Below, piece by piece: positions 24,531 through 38,500 of a DNA stretch of 64,000 bases. The stretch is taken from assembly GCA_008694505.1 (NCBI GenBank), contig VZDJ01004378.1:14036645-14100644 (forward strand). Reading direction: 5' to 3'. The notes under the pieces are model-generated. The model saw only the letters and a list, made by a program, of their open reading frames with translations. It made no database searches and was not told the DNA's origin. Position 1 is the stretch's first letter. Each line of letters begins with the position of its first letter. Both the position numbers and the translations under genes were made by a program. This stretch comes from Cyanoderma ruficeps. Its lineage: Eukaryota; Chordata; Aves; Passeriformes; Timaliidae.

Positions 24531-27295
24531 GAAAAAAAGAGATGGATCATTAAAGTTTCACATCTAATTCAGATTGTGAATTCGTCAATTAGGCAGAGAA
24601 AAATTTTTAGCTTAAAATAGAATACATGAACTACCACTGTAACACAAGTTTTAGAGAACAACTTTGACTAGGTTTTACAATTATTTTAAGCTGTGTAATT
24701 TAAAAGAAAAAAAGAATTTTTATGCTTTTTTTGAGAAAATTGTGATTATTTTTCAATCACAATTAACTTGGAAATTACTTTTGATCATGGATATCAAAAT
24801 TATCAGCAAGACAACCCAAGAAATGTTACCCTTAATTTATACTGCAAACTGTACAACATTGCAAGGCATTGTTATATAAATAGAAATAAATTTCACAACA
24901 TACAGATAAGAAAAATTCAGGGCAATGAAACCACATTTGAGAGCTATTAAGACGTAAGTCTGTCAACCTAACGCATTCCTCATTCCAATCATTTTATCTG
25001 AAGTAACACTTTTATTCTATATACATGAAAGAAAGCACCAAGTCAAATTTTATTTTTCCTTTTAAACTATATCAACACAAACTTACTCAATTGTAGTCAC
25101 TGCCTGGAGCCAAGCTGGTTCCCAAATATCATGAAGAACAATATTACACAACAGTAGAGAGAACATAACAATCATTATAAATTATACACCATGCAAAGAT
25201 TAAAAAAAGGAATGCAAGTCCTTGCACTCTGCTTGCTAGTAGTATTAATGCTACTGCACTTTCTCACCCAAGATGTAATCTCTGAAAATATATGTTCTCT
25301 CAAGCCCTTATCTTCTTGAGCCCACCTCAAATTAACAGAAATTAGAAAAATAAAATCTAGAAAGGGAGAAGAACCTTTCCCATCTTGTCAGAAATTCTCT
25401 CTTCTGCTTAATATCCTGTAACATTTTAGAAGAAAGGCATGACCTGTACCAGGCAACTGAGAGGGGATCTAACGAATATCTTAAAAATTTACAACTACAT
25501 TCCTTCTCTTTTGTGAATATAAAACCAAATTTAAAATCATGTCAGATAAGGAAAGTCCTTCTCCACTGTCTCTGTATTGCTACTGCAGTCATGCTAATTG
25601 ATGGAAGCCAGCAACATTAAACTTAAAATCAAGTGCCATAAGCACATCCTTTTTGGGTTATTTACCTGATAAGGAAATTAGTGGGCAGCTCTTGTGAAGT
25701 CTTCTAGAGGATTTATTTTGGCTTGGAAATCATACTCACTGACTATGGCTGTTCTCAAGTGAGATAACAGAGAGGAAGGAGATTCCACAGAGCACAAAAA
25801 AAGGACTGAGAAAATTTTTAGGAGCAAGACGGAACAAAGCTTTCTTTCTGCATTATGTGGCTCGCTTCCAAAGTGTCAATGAGATATCCCTTTTATTTTT
25901 AGCCTTGAAATTAGCTGCTGCATTCCACAGCTATAACAGTCCTTACTGATAGTGATACAAAGTGGATAGTTCACTAAACCCACCAGAATGATGATTCTTC
26001 CTTTTTACCACTGGCACTAGGCTAAGCAGCCAGTTGTGAAACACAAATGCAGCTCTTGGTGGTCCTGGACTAGGACCCTGATGTCGACCTGGTGGGAGTG
26101 TGCAAACAATGAAGTCCCTTTATTTTTTTCTTTCTCTTACCTCTTCTTTCATAGATATCACCTAATCCACTTCCCTGAGCTAGGTCATGGTTAAGTTCCT
26201 TCATTTAATGAAGCAATTTTTATCTGAATGCCCTTGCTATGAACCATCGTAGCTGCTACCTGGCACTGCAAAGATGGATAAGGGAAAGTATAAATGTGAG
26301 CTTTGCTCTTGTAACAGACTGGGTGGTTCAGTACAGGAGATTTCAGCAGATCTGAGACTTGAGTTATCCTGTTTTTGATATATAAAACTGCTATATACTA
26401 TACAGTAGAAATGAAAAAAAGCAGTAGGCATCAATTTGCAACATTTTCATTGCTCCTCTTATTGCTGTTCTTCCTTTTTTAGCTAGTAATCAGTTTTCCA
26501 GCAGGTCTACTGTTACTCAGCTCACTGGAGTTTGGATTGCAAGAGATTGCAAAGAATTGCAAAGGCTAACCCTAAAAAACATAACTAAATACTTGTAATA
26601 CTGTGAAAATACTGAAGCTATTTATTGGTATTTGTTTACCTGTGCTACAAAACCGTAATAAATCAGAGTTTAAATATGCTGCAAATATGTGAATCACCTA
26701 CATGTTAATAATTAAACAAGACATATTTACATAGTAATACATATTTTAAATGTGTTTGCAAATGAGACTTCAATGATGAAAGAAACTGTAATTAAATCAT
26801 TTTTAATAAAAACGTGGAAGACAGTTGCATATTATTTATTTTTTCTTCACTGAGGTTAAAATAACTCAGACCCCATTAAAAAATGAAAGAGAACTGATGC
26901 ACAGTGGGAATAAGCCTGGGCATATAACTGCAGTTTCTGTGGAACAAAAAAAACTGCTAACCAAATTTGCATTGAAAAGTAAGAGCAAACTTTGGAACCT
27001 GAATGAAAATAGTATTCCCATTCTCAATGCTTAGAAAGAAAACATATTTACTGAGGGTAAACTTTACCTCTTAAGAAACACGTATCAATAATATCACAAA
27101 TAAAGGTTTGGGCTTTTTAAAACAGATATTTAACATTATTTAATCCCATTCCTATCTTTTTCTGCTATTTTGGAAGTGTGCCTCTGTTTAATTTTACCAT
27201 CATCTGAATTATTTTGCTTGAAAAGAAGAGCAAAAAGAAACATTTCTCCATGCTCTGCTTTTTTTCTTAAGCTTTAGATAACAGAACAGTGTTTT

Positions 27296-27387
27296 CAAAA
27301 AACAACAAAAAACCTAAATCAAACAAATATCAAAAAAAAGCCAAGAAAAATTCCCCACCAAATCCAAACAAACCAACAAAACTAAAT
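27296..27387. repeat. A-rich low-complexity tract with CAAA/CCAAA units
   Basis: Strongly strand-asymmetric sequence, almost only A and C on the + strand, with repeated aac, caaa and ccaa words. Resembles a degenerate (CAAA)n-type simple repeat or an old poly-A-derived tract. Confidence 0.75.
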
Positions 27388-30033
27388 GCAGATTTATTGT
27401 CTCTCCAGCACTTTAGCACCCTGTGCAATCTCACATAATACTAAGAAGGAAAAAAAATCAATTTCAAATTTGTAGCCTTGCATTTTAGCACAGGAATGAA
27501 AATATTGATTAAAGTTAAATTGTTTAGACAAATTTTTACTATAAGCCTAAATCATTTGCAAAAAGAGAAATTCTAAAGGACAACGGAAATCAGTTTTATA
27601 TTATTTCAGTGTCATACAAACAGTAAAAATACAGCTTCCAAACACACATATTGATTCACAGCAGTCCTAAAATAAATGCCTTATGATCATGATAGATAGA
27701 TTTCAAATAGAAGGGAAAAGGCATTCCCTAAAATGTATAAAAATATCTATGCAATTTACTAACCTCATGAGGTCATCCCTACAATTGGTTTTAGCTGGCA
27801 AGACTGGTCTCTGTGGAGTCCTTTAATCAGGAAAGGAAAGACACATGCAGAGAGTGATTGAAAACTTCTAAAATTAGGCTCCAACTCTGAATTTCTCTGC
27901 AAAATCATATTTCTCTCTATTAACTAGCAAAGCACCTGGTGGCTCTGTGTGGTTTTGCAGGCACTGTCCAAGCCCTAACAAGACAGTTAAGGGTTATTCT
28001 CCAAAGTGCTCAAGGGCATTAGCAACAAATCGTTCCGACAGACAGTAGGTACTGTAGAAATTGTCCCTCTTTTACTATAAATATTTAAGCTTTGAGAGAG
28101 TTAATTGCAAAGCAACAAAACCCTGAGAATCCTCAGGTGGAACTGCTAGGATTACTGAGTGGTTTAAGAAGTGACCATGCAGATTTTCAGTAAAATAACT
28201 AATTAAATTAATAAGTATGGGAATATGAATTACATGAAGATCATCAGGTCGTCAATAACAAAATCTTTAGCCTGAGGAAAGTTTGTGATGTTTCATAAAG
28301 AAAAAAAGTGAGAAGGATGCTTAACATCCAGTCTGTCACTGATGAGATTTAGACAAATGATTTTGCTTGTTAGCCCAGGCTCCTGACCTTCAGTCTTCTC
28401 CCTTGTTTTCCTAAGATTAAATACTCAAGCTTCAATTCTTCTGAGAATCAGAGCTTTTTCTGCAAATCTTCAAACTAAAAATTCCCTGCTGATTCAGAGA
28501 CAAACAGAAAGAAGATATTCAATATGAAAAAGAAAAATAATAGTCTTCAAAGGAGCAGCAAAAACTGTCTGTATTTTCTGTATTTCTTTTTCTAGTTTAC
28601 TAAATAAATATTTTTCTACCATTGAACTAAAACAAACTTTAAAAAGCTACCACGTCCAAGGATATTCCAGAAGCAGAAACGTACATCTCTGCAGGGAGCT
28701 AGCTTCATGAGCCACATCAACCACCTAAAGGTATATCCTTTTAATTGCAACAAGCTCTTGGAAAGGTCTGAGTTGCCTTGCTGCACATCAGGAAAACATC
28801 AAGCATAGATAAAAAAGAAACTGCAAGCATCTGTGCCTTACAGACTTTAGGGATAGCTTTCAAAAAATTCAGATAAGATGAACATCAGAACCAGGATTCT
28901 CCTATTAGTATTCCTAGCAGCATTCTCAGTACAAGAATGCTCACACTCCTCATGCTACAAAACTGGAAGGACTACAGTTTATTCCACAGCAAAGCATTCT
29001 AATAAATGGTGCTGAATAAGTCCTCCTAGGGCTACACTAATTTCCATGACTGCGATCAAATTAAGTGAAAATTGCTGTGAATGTAGAGCAATCATCTGAG
29101 CTGGTAGTGTTTTGAAAATGCTTTTGAAAGTAGAAAAGAGAAGCTGTGAAGAAGCATCCCTTACTAAAGAGAGCACTGTTAAGACTACTTCTGAAATTGT
29201 AGGAGGCATCAAATGGCATATTTTGCTACTTCTGAAAAAGGAAATCTTGGTTGAAATAATAAAGTAGCAACAAGCCCCGCAAGGACAAATTTGCAGTCCA
29301 TGAGCTCCTTCAAACAAAAGAACTCGTTGATTCTAAGAAATATCACAGGAACTTGCAGAGGGGGAAACAAAGGAAAGCTAGGAGGAGAGTGACCAACTAA
29401 CTCCTTGAAGTCGTAGAGCAAGAAACTTACCTTTTGTAAACATCTCTCTGCTAGTAATCGCTACACAGAGGTTTCTAACCATTTGAAGCATGAGTATAGT
29501 GTGAAAGAGGGAAGTTTGGTATGCCCAGATCATTACAGATTCACAGTTGTTTCAGCTGTGATAAGATTAGTTCAGGCTTTAGTTTAGGTGTAGGTTTTCT
29601 CATTCTTTAACTTTGGTGGTGGATCCAGCTTTGTACTGGGCCACTCATTTTCTAGAAGCAGTGGAGGCACCTGGAGAGGATATCTGGCTAAGCTAAAGCA
29701 GCCATCCAGGCCCTCCTTACCCTCAGGGAGAGGGAGTGGGAGAGGCAACTGCTGAAAAACCTTGTCCCACACAAGGTGTCTGTAAGGGAAGAACACTAGT
29801 TGCCTCCAGGGGGCCCAATTATATAACACCAGACTTTAGAGATAAAATCTGGGTTTCTACCCTGAACAGAAATTATGATTCTCAAGGAAAACAGGCTCAG
29901 AGAGGCCACAAACAGATTCCACAAACAGAAATTTCAGGGAAATAAGTTATTTCAATATAGGGGCAGAGTAAAAACAGACAGAAGTTTATAAAGCACAGGC
30001 AAGACACCAACACAGCCCTTTACACAGCTGGGG

Positions 30034-30100
30034 GAAAACAAGCAAACAAAACCAAACCAACCAAACACAAAGCAAACAAACAAATCTAAAAAAAAAAAAA
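30034..30100. repeat. (CAAA)n-like low-complexity tract ending in poly-A
   Basis: Runs of gcaaacaaa, accaaacc and aaacaaac words ending in a pure A run (about 30088-30100). Similar in composition to the tract at 27296-27387. No associated retroelement body is recognisable on either side. Confidence 0.8.
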
Positions 30101-32563
30101 GTAAGCACAAATCTTTTTTACTAAAAGTACAATTCTTTTCAGGTAAAGGGTATTGTCATACAAAAATTCTCAGCAGTTTGCTTTAACTTTGACATGGCTT
30201 GGACATCATCCTGTCCTTCGTCTTTCTAACAGCTATGTAAAGTAGCCCGGCACACAGAGCCATAACAAAACATCTTTGTTAGAGCTTGTCTATAGCAGAT
30301 AACACTGATCACTGACTTTCTCTATAATGATTTATTCTTTCCATTCCCAAAAAATGATTGTTGTCCTCAAGGCAAAATAATAAGAGGACAATAAATAATT
30401 ACAGGCACCACAAAAAGATTAACAGCTACCAGTCAATAAAAAAGGTAGATGTTGATATTTCCCTGTGTTTGAATTGTCTATGTAAAAAACATATCTGCTG
30501 TAGTTATACAGACATGTAAAATAGGAAAAGATGGCAAGACTGACAACATTGTGACAATTGTAATCCAATTCCTTGTAACTAATGGGCCTTTTAAATCTTC
30601 ATTTATGAAAAGAGCAAGAACTGTTCAGCTATATGTTCATTAAAAACTTCAAAGCAAAAGAGAAGTTTCCTATGGTTCTCATCCGGAAGAAAAGGTAAAC
30701 TGAAAAATTGAGAGGTAAACTGAAGTCCTGAATTTCTCATTCTAATGTTTTGCTTCAACAGATTAATCTTCCCCAAAGGAATCAAAATCTTCCCAACCAA
30801 TATGCTGGGGATTCTCTTCATTATGAGTGTTATGATGATCTATATTTATCCTTAAAACATATATTTCCTACACCCCTTTGACTTAACTAAACTTGATTAA
30901 ATCCAGGAATGCTCTCTCTATTGTCAGAAGGCAGATTTTGATATTCTTCAGTAGCAAACTTGAAGGAATTAACTCCTACTTCTTGACTGCATTCTTGCTA
31001 TTATAGCCCAATATATGTGATTAGCCTGATCCAGGCAAATAAGAATCTGAAATACCTGTTCTCTAGGAATTAATATGGGATCCATAATTTGTAATATTAT
31101 GTATGTGTACTGATTAGAAAATAAAAAAAACTGTAAAACAGATTAATACTACATTCTAAAAATTAGGCTCAGATATCCACTAAATCTTTCAAAATGTCTT
31201 TAAGAAGGTATGAGCTACACTGTAGTTAGTACATAATGAATCAGTATATTGTGGGTTTAAAAAAGTTACTCATCTGCAAAAAAGTGACAGGATAACAGTT
31301 TTCACAATGAATGAGCATTAATCAATTTTATAGGTCACCAGCAAATAATAAAATAAAAAAAACCTAACCAGTCATAGGATTAACTGCTCAATGCCCCAGA
31401 TAGCAAAAGACAGGAGAGTGGACTCAGTGTATTCTGTCTCTTCTCTCTGCATAGGAAGCTCTGATTAGCCACTGCAATTTACCGGTCATATTCTCTTTTC
31501 TGGGATGATGCTGGGAAAAGAAAGCAAAACTGTTCCAAGGCATCCACAACACTTCAATGCATTAGGGGTGTTTGCAGCGCCATCATTTCATAGGATCATC
31601 ATGGATTTTGTCCTTAACTTGACAGAAGGGATAGAAGAGAGAGAGTAATATGCATTTTGATCACAGAACTTGTAAATTCTTTTAAGGTTTGAAGGTCTTT
31701 GTTTGGCTGACAGTTTTTTCCCAACCTTTTAATGTAAATTGATGGATTATGCTAAATCTTGACATTGTCATCTTAACCTTAGAAATGAAAGATAGGGAAT
31801 AACAAGAAACTATATTAAAAAATAATTATTAAGAATCTCTATGGAGAGTGAGTCTATTAAAGAGGTCACAGAACTCTCTAAAAGTTGGTATCTCAGAGAG
31901 ACTGTGATATATCACAAAAGAACTAGGAGATAAAAACATTTAATCATTAAAGTAAACAGTCTAGCTCAGTTAAAACAAATTGCGTAGCGATATGCTTGTT
32001 TACAGAAGATGGAATCCAGAGGATAGACATAGTCATTATTTCTTCGGAGAGCTGAGATGTCTTGGGATGGGCATAGCAAACTTGATTTGGGCTTTAATCT
32101 CATCTTTGATGCAGTGACTAATGCAGACAATTGGTTTTTAAAGATTGGTATATTACAACTGCTGGAAGGTACTCGCTTCATGGATATTCTGTAATTCTTC
32201 AGAAGCAAATCCAAAGTTGAGGCCTCCTTGAAGGCCTGGAACATCTCCCTTAGGACTGATTAGAGCACTGTTTTTGTACAGAATTTCCATCCCCCTGAAG
32301 GTTCACATCAGTCTTCCTTAGCTCCTGGGGCATTCATCTCTTCAATTATCTAGAACAGGAACAGAGGAAGGGAAAAAACAAAGGAAATACCTGGGTTTTT
32401 TCAATGTTATGAATATTTGGTCATATGTTGGGTTGTCATATTTCTGTGATTTCCTGTTACCATTTTTAAACACTGTTCTAGTTTCCATTTTAATTAAATT
32501 TCTGTTATATTCACAAATGGTAATTAAAAGGAAGTACGTGTGACAGGTTTTGCAGCACCTATA

Positions 32564-32593
32564 TGTGTGCATGCACACACACACACACACACA
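32564..32593. repeat. (CA)10 microsatellite with adjoining palindrome
   Basis: A pure CA run from 32574 to 32593 (10 units) follows tgtgtgcatg, so the left part also forms a 16-bp perfect palindrome (32564-32579). Likely length-polymorphic. Confidence 0.92.
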
Positions 32594-33044
32594 AACTTAT
32601 TTTACATCTATACATTCACAGTCCTGCATTGTTTGTTTAGTTAGCTCAATAGCTCTCGGGTGTTTCAGACGACTTTTTCCTATGAGCATGATCTATCAAT
32701 TTTGGCATAATGAACTCCTGCAAAGGTCAAATTTAGAGGATAAATGCTGCAGGAAATGATGACTCTACAATAATCCTGTTCTCCTCCTACAACTCTAATT
32801 TCATTTTATTGAGTTGAACAGTGTAAGGGTAAAAGGGTAACTACTTTCTCTCTGCAAACACCCATATACCCAAGTCCCCTGAGCGTGGTATTATGTTGAA
32901 TCACTCCTGTAAATGTATTAGTAATAAAGATCTATTACAAAAATAATTGTTATCTGGTTTTTTATTTGTTTGTGGTGGGTGGTTTTTTTTTAATTTTACA
33001 AATACCAGCAAAACACGTTAAAGTATTATTTAGTTAGCTTTGGA

Positions 33045-33071
33045 GGGTGGGGGAGAGTGGGGAGGGGGGGG
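33045..33071 (+). repeat. G-quadruplex-forming motif
   Basis: Four G tracts on the + strand: 33045-33047 (G3), 33049-33053 (G5), 33059-33062 (G4) and 33064-33071 (G8), with loops of 1, 5 and 1 bases. This satisfies the canonical G3+N1-7 pattern and stands out against AT-rich flanks. No promoter or gene is evident nearby. Confidence 0.85.
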
Positions 33072-33327
33072 CATGACCTAAGAGGGAATTTTATCCCAAC
33101 AAGATACTGCAAATGGAAGGCAAACTGTGTTGTGAAAAACAGCGTTTTTGTGGCTGTTGTCAGCTGTCCATACTGCTGCTGGGTTGATGTTTGTCTAAAT
33201 ATTTGCAAATACAAGATGGAACAAAACTTTCAGATAATATTTTCAAAAAAATTCTTATCATCTGACTAACCCTGCTCTGCTTAAAACTTGCAGGACCTTA
33301 TTCCCGCAAACAGACTGGGGTTTCTCC

Positions 33328-33353
33328 TTTTTTTGTTTTTTGTTTTTTTTTTT
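33328..33353. repeat. T-rich tract
   Basis: T runs interrupted by single G bases, giving a T-rich low-complexity segment. It could be the complement of an old poly-A tail, but no element body adjoins it. Confidence 0.8.
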
Positions 33354-35247
33354 AAATGTAGTAGTTCTATTAATTAATTAGTACTTCTCATTAACTGTGA
33401 CTATTCTCTGGTTGATGCATCCATACTTTCTGTTCCAGCAATGTTAAAAAAATTTCTTGGACAAAAATGTAGCACACACGGCATCAGAAAGCCCTGTCTT
33501 TTCTAGACTGATCAAGGAGTAAAACAAGGCTTCACTGTTCTCCTGCTCGATGAGCTCTTTCGTCTTACCACAGCATAAATATGTCAGCAAATGCATTCAG
33601 TAGCTTACCATATTCACGCCAACATGTATGTTACTTTATCCTAAGGTAGGAGCAACCCTTGAGCTGTTTAAGAAGCACTTCCCCTGCTTTGTAGTTCTCT
33701 TTCCAAGCTATGCTTGTTATCAAAAAACAATTTAACAAGTATCTATGTGAGGTGATATCCCCCTCTCTGTGGCCTGATGGTTAAATGCAGTTCTGATTTT
33801 CTAAGGGCAGGTATCCACTGGTGTGAGGAGCAGACCAGCTACGGTGACACCACACAGGCTATTTGCTAGCACACATCCTTGGAACAGCTTTGGCATCCTG
33901 TGGTAAACAAACCACATTGTTTAATTAGTTAAAAGCAATACTGTGTGCACTAATGTGAGCATAAGTATACCCAGAATAAGTTCGTTTAAGAAAGTCCATT
34001 TGAATATCTGTGTAAAAGAAGTTTTAAGTTTTACTTTTGTACATCTCCAGGATGGCCAAACAAAATTTCAGGAAGTGCTGCAGAAACCAAATACAGAATA
34101 GGCAAAAACATAAAGTCACTTAATTTGTTAAAATCTCAACCATATGCTTATAGACAAGTATACTAATTTTCTAACTTTTAATCATATCAAATACATTGGT
34201 ATTTGGGTGTCCTGTGTGCACTCCTATGATAAGTAATTCAGCCCAGTCTAAACTCTGATCAGAAAATGTAGGCATTTTTAAACAGTTCACTAGCTAGGAA
34301 GACTCAGGAGGTACTGGAGGTGTTCAAAAGGGCTACTGAAGTTGTATTCACCCACAGAATATTTTTTTCCCGGAAACTCCTTAGTGACTAGACAAGATAG
34401 ACCACAAAGAAGATAAAAGCAATTTCATGCCATTGTCTCAGCTGGCTCTAAAACATGCAAAGCCCCTATGTAAAAAGACCCATTTCAACAGCTGTGGCTA
34501 TTAACTCTTACCTTTTATGTTTTCATTAGCTGTGAATCTCAGCTGAGGTTTGTTGCTTTCTTTGGCAGCTTGTGGCAATAGGCTGTAGAGATGAGTTTAC
34601 TTAGATATTGGAAACAGAGAAACTTGAAAACACATGAAAAATTGCAATGACAAGGTAAGAATTCACTGCTTCTGATGTAGTGAAATGAAATTCTTGCCCC
34701 AAGCACCTAACGGGTCTGCATAGGCAATAGATTCCCTCACAGAGGCTGGAGTGATATTTGTTTAAAACTGGTTTTCATCCCTCCATAAACAATATAAATG
34801 TCAGCTCCCCGTAATCTCCCTTGCACACTTTTGACCTGGCAAAAAGGTTGTACAAGCAAAAAAGGCTTACAAAAATTTTCAACTAAAGTTCACCCCCAAG
34901 CCCTGAAAAAAGTCTTTCACTTGCTGAGCACAAATCAAGAGCTCCTGAGCCCAGAAACGGCAACATGTGGTTTATTGACAGAGTAATACATACAGAACAA
35001 TACACCAGCTAGGCAATCATTGCCTAACAAAAATTGTATCTGCCATAAAAGCAAGCTGCTAAACAAGTCAACCTTACTTTTAAAAAATTTGATCCATTGC
35101 ATGCAACCCAACTTTCCCCTACCATTATCATCCTTCTCATAATCTATGATGCAGGCTAATTCAAACTCATCAACATATGCATCATGACTAGCTGTTGGGA
35201 AGCAAAAACTCAATGAATGAGAATAACGAAAGAAAATGTGGCTTTGA

Positions 35248-35505
35248 AATCATATAATCACAGAAAGGTAAGGGTTGGAATGGACCTTAAAATCGCAACC
35301 TCCCTGCCACAGGAGGAGGGACGCTTTCCATTAGACCAGGCTACTCAAAGCCTCCTCCAACATGGTTTTGAACAGTTCCAGGGATGGGGTATCCAGAACT
35401 TCTCCAGGCAACCTGTTCCAGTGCCTCACCAGCCTCACAGTAAAGAATTCATTTGTAACATTCAATCTGAAAACCCCCTCATCCTATCTCTACGTGTCAT
35501 TGTAA
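35248..35505 (-). mobile_element. CR1 LINE 3' fragment, minus strand
   Basis: On the + strand it reads 'catataatcacagaaagg', 'gggttggaatggacctta', 'cagttccagggatggggta', 'ctccaggcaacctgttccag' and 'tgcctcaccagcctcacag', the usual antisense CR1 order. The 3' end is at the low coordinate. About 260 bp remain. The 113-codon frame over 35217-35558 is a shadow of this repeat. Confidence 0.93.
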
Positions 35506-38500
35506 ACAGACATGAGAGCCTACATTTTAGGAGTGATGAAAAGACAGTGTCTAGGTAGTACAAGAGAAGATCCATGTTGCGATTTCATTACACGAACAAT
35601 TGAAGCAATGTGTTTGGATCCTTGGAACAGGCAGAGCTAAAACAGAAGGCTCCTGGACAAGACAGGGAACATTTGAGAGGTGTTAATGGGGAGTCCTCTC
35701 TGCAACTTCTTTGTGGAGGCACCCTCAGCCCCATCAGGCAAGACTCCTCAGAAGAGGCATGCTGGCAATTTATATGTTCTCTGTATCACACTTAGGTATA
35801 TTTTATATGTGACCAGCTACATAACTGAACAAAGTTTCTGTATTTTTCTCTGCCCAAGCACTAATTGGCTACACTTTAGGTTATAGGAGCAGTTAGGCAA
35901 GTTAGGAACTTGTTTCCATAAGCGTTAAAAGATTATATGAGTTCATATTATTGCGTTATACCAAGTTATATGAATTCATATTAATGTAAGCTTGACTGGG
36001 CAGAGGAGTCAAGGCTGGACATTCCACATAGCACTGAGGACAGATTTTCAGGCAAATTCCTTTTTCTCACACTATCTTTCCCACTTGGGTAAAATTCTCC
36101 CTAAACTTACATTAGTCATCTCAGTACCATCCTTTAAGTCCTTTCTTAAAGATCTCTTTTGCACACAACCTATCTTGAGTACACATTTATAAGAATCTGG
36201 TTATTTACTTGTGTGAAAATGGTCTATTGTCTTGTTCTCTGTCTGAACTGGATGCAAGGTAGACTTTAAAGGGCTTCTGGACAATCTTCTAAAATGTGCT
36301 GATGGCCATAATTTGCACAAGCGTAAGTGACATAAAAGAGGGTAGAAAAGACAATCCCAAGAAAATATTGGGCTGTTTCTTAAAGATAACAAAGCAATTC
36401 TTTAGATGTTCCAACTGTTGTTAGAAAAATAAGGTTTTTATAAAAAAGAGTAGATACATAGTAAGAAACTGGTGTAGCACAGAGTAGTTTTAATTCACTA
36501 TGAGCTGAGGAGATAAGGAAATCCTGAACTACTAGTGTGTGTGTGCAATCTCTCCCTTGCATGAACAGATATCACATTTTGTAACTCAGAATTTTCTTAC
36601 TGTCTATTATGCTAAGAAAACATTCTAAATTTACCTTATAAGAAAAAAAAAATTGCTAGCTAGAAGTCAAATCTGCATGTCAGCTGTCACAGAAAGGAAT
36701 TTCCTTTTATATGCTAGGGTAGAAACTAGACTCTATCTAGAGGTAGAGACTTTCTGCAGCATATACACAAGAGACAAAAAGAGTAAAAAAAGAGAGAGAC
36801 TAGCTTCACTTTACTTAAAAAGAAATTGCCGACAGAATATTTTATTCTGTAGAAAGAGTTGGAAAGTACAGTGCAATGTCATTTTTTTAAAAAACAGGGT
36901 TCAGTTTAATGTTCAGTCTTTTTGCAGCATTGTTGCCAATTGGATAAAATATTTAATGGCATTGTATTCTGAAGTATATATTTTTAACAATGTATTTCAT
37001 GCCTTGTATGTCACTGAAGTTATGAGATTGGAGTGAATAATGAAAGAGTAACTCTGCATTTCTCATGCCCTTGCATTCAGATTTGTTATTTTTCATTGAT
37101 GTGCCACTAGCTACATCAAGCCTTGATAATCCATGACCATTTCTTACTTTGTAGGAATTATATTCAGGTATAAGAGCATCTGAACCTTCTGTCTTTTCCT
37201 ACGTAATATTAAAATCATATTAATATTTGAAGCTTTGGTATCCATTGCAGGAAATAAAATTTTAAAGATCATGTACAAATCTGTGCTACAAAAATTTAAA
37301 AGCTTTAGTTTTCATACCAATGTTATCTGTGCACAAAAAAAAAATCATCCAGGAAAAAAGAACAGTAAAGTTTAAAAAAGCTTTCAAAATGCTTATTATT
37401 GTGCTTTTAGGAACACTATATTTTTCAAAAACAAATATATTGCAGAAATATAAACCTTTTTTATGGTGATTTAAAGAGCACATAAGGAGTTTGGAGGATT
37501 TTAATACCATTTGATTTAAAAATATAAAAAAATTTTGAGAGGAAAGGAAGTTATTGAAGGGAAAAAATGTAAATTCAAGGGAAAAATTGCTGCCCTGTTT
37601 TTGCAAAGCACTCTGATAGTAAAGCAGATTATAGATGGGTTTTGTACAATTTGTTAAGGTCAAATTACCAGCAGTCATCTACATCTTCATATTGAGACGT
37701 TCTGTGCTCCATTAGCACCCTCTCAGAATGTTGTATGGTATGTCATAATCACAGAGAAAGGCAGGAGAGTAGGAATAATGTGTAGGTGACTTTCTAGGGA
37801 CACCTCAGAATAAAAAGCAAGCACCTGATTTTATGATTGTCTTGGTTCAATCCCTAGGAGTTCCTCCTGAAATTACTAGCTGGATAAATCCAAGGGTGCA
37901 CATGGTTATGTTCTCATGATACGGGTCTAGGATGCTGATTCTTTTTATTTAGGGGAGTAACATATTTGAACTTTTAAGTCAAAGTCAGACAGGTCATGTG
38001 TGGCAACTGAGAGGGACTGGTTAAATATTCATTTCAGTCAGCATGGGTATCATATATCTAGCAGAGTTTTACGGAGCTATAGAAACCATCAAGTTGATTC
38101 AAATATTTGACAACAGGTGCTGTCAACCAGGAAAATATTTTTTTAAAAAAAACCTTCTCATAATTCACCCTTTTCCTACTTCCTATTACCTCAAATTTGC
38201 ATAGGTTTCCACTGAAACAAGCTGCCTTTCTGGTGAGGCACATATTGGTCAGGCATCCAGGACCAGCACTTCATCTAAAGCTTTCAGAACAGCTAGACAC
38301 GTGCTCTTGGTGGGCAGACACCAAGGAGAGGTGAGATCACACATGCAATAAGGACCCATGACACCCTAGAAGAGGCGAGCTCTGCAAACAGAGGAAGGCT
38401 GCCTGAGCCTATGGTGCCTCTCCTGGCACAGGATGGGACACAGCTTCCTGCAGCACTGCACCACATCAGCCCTGAGTTTGCACTCTCTTCATCTACAGTT

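Larger units (their letters stand above)
24531..35247. other. Mostly unique AT-rich DNA, no gene seen
   Basis: No recognised exon or retroelement, apart from the low-complexity tracts listed separately. Small open frames (up to 112 codons antisense at 28979-29317) carry no recognisable domain. 27860-28260 is repeat-free with TAAT-rich patches and might be conserved non-coding sequence. This is speculative. Confidence 0.5.

Noticed and set aside
36653..37678. Two open frames of 127 (+) and 130 (-) codons
   Set aside because: No recognised motifs and AT-rich codons typical of random reading of non-coding DNA.
37748..37772. Possible CR1 terminus ('cataatcacagagaaagg')
   Set aside because: Only about 18 bp resemble CR1 and the following sequence does not.
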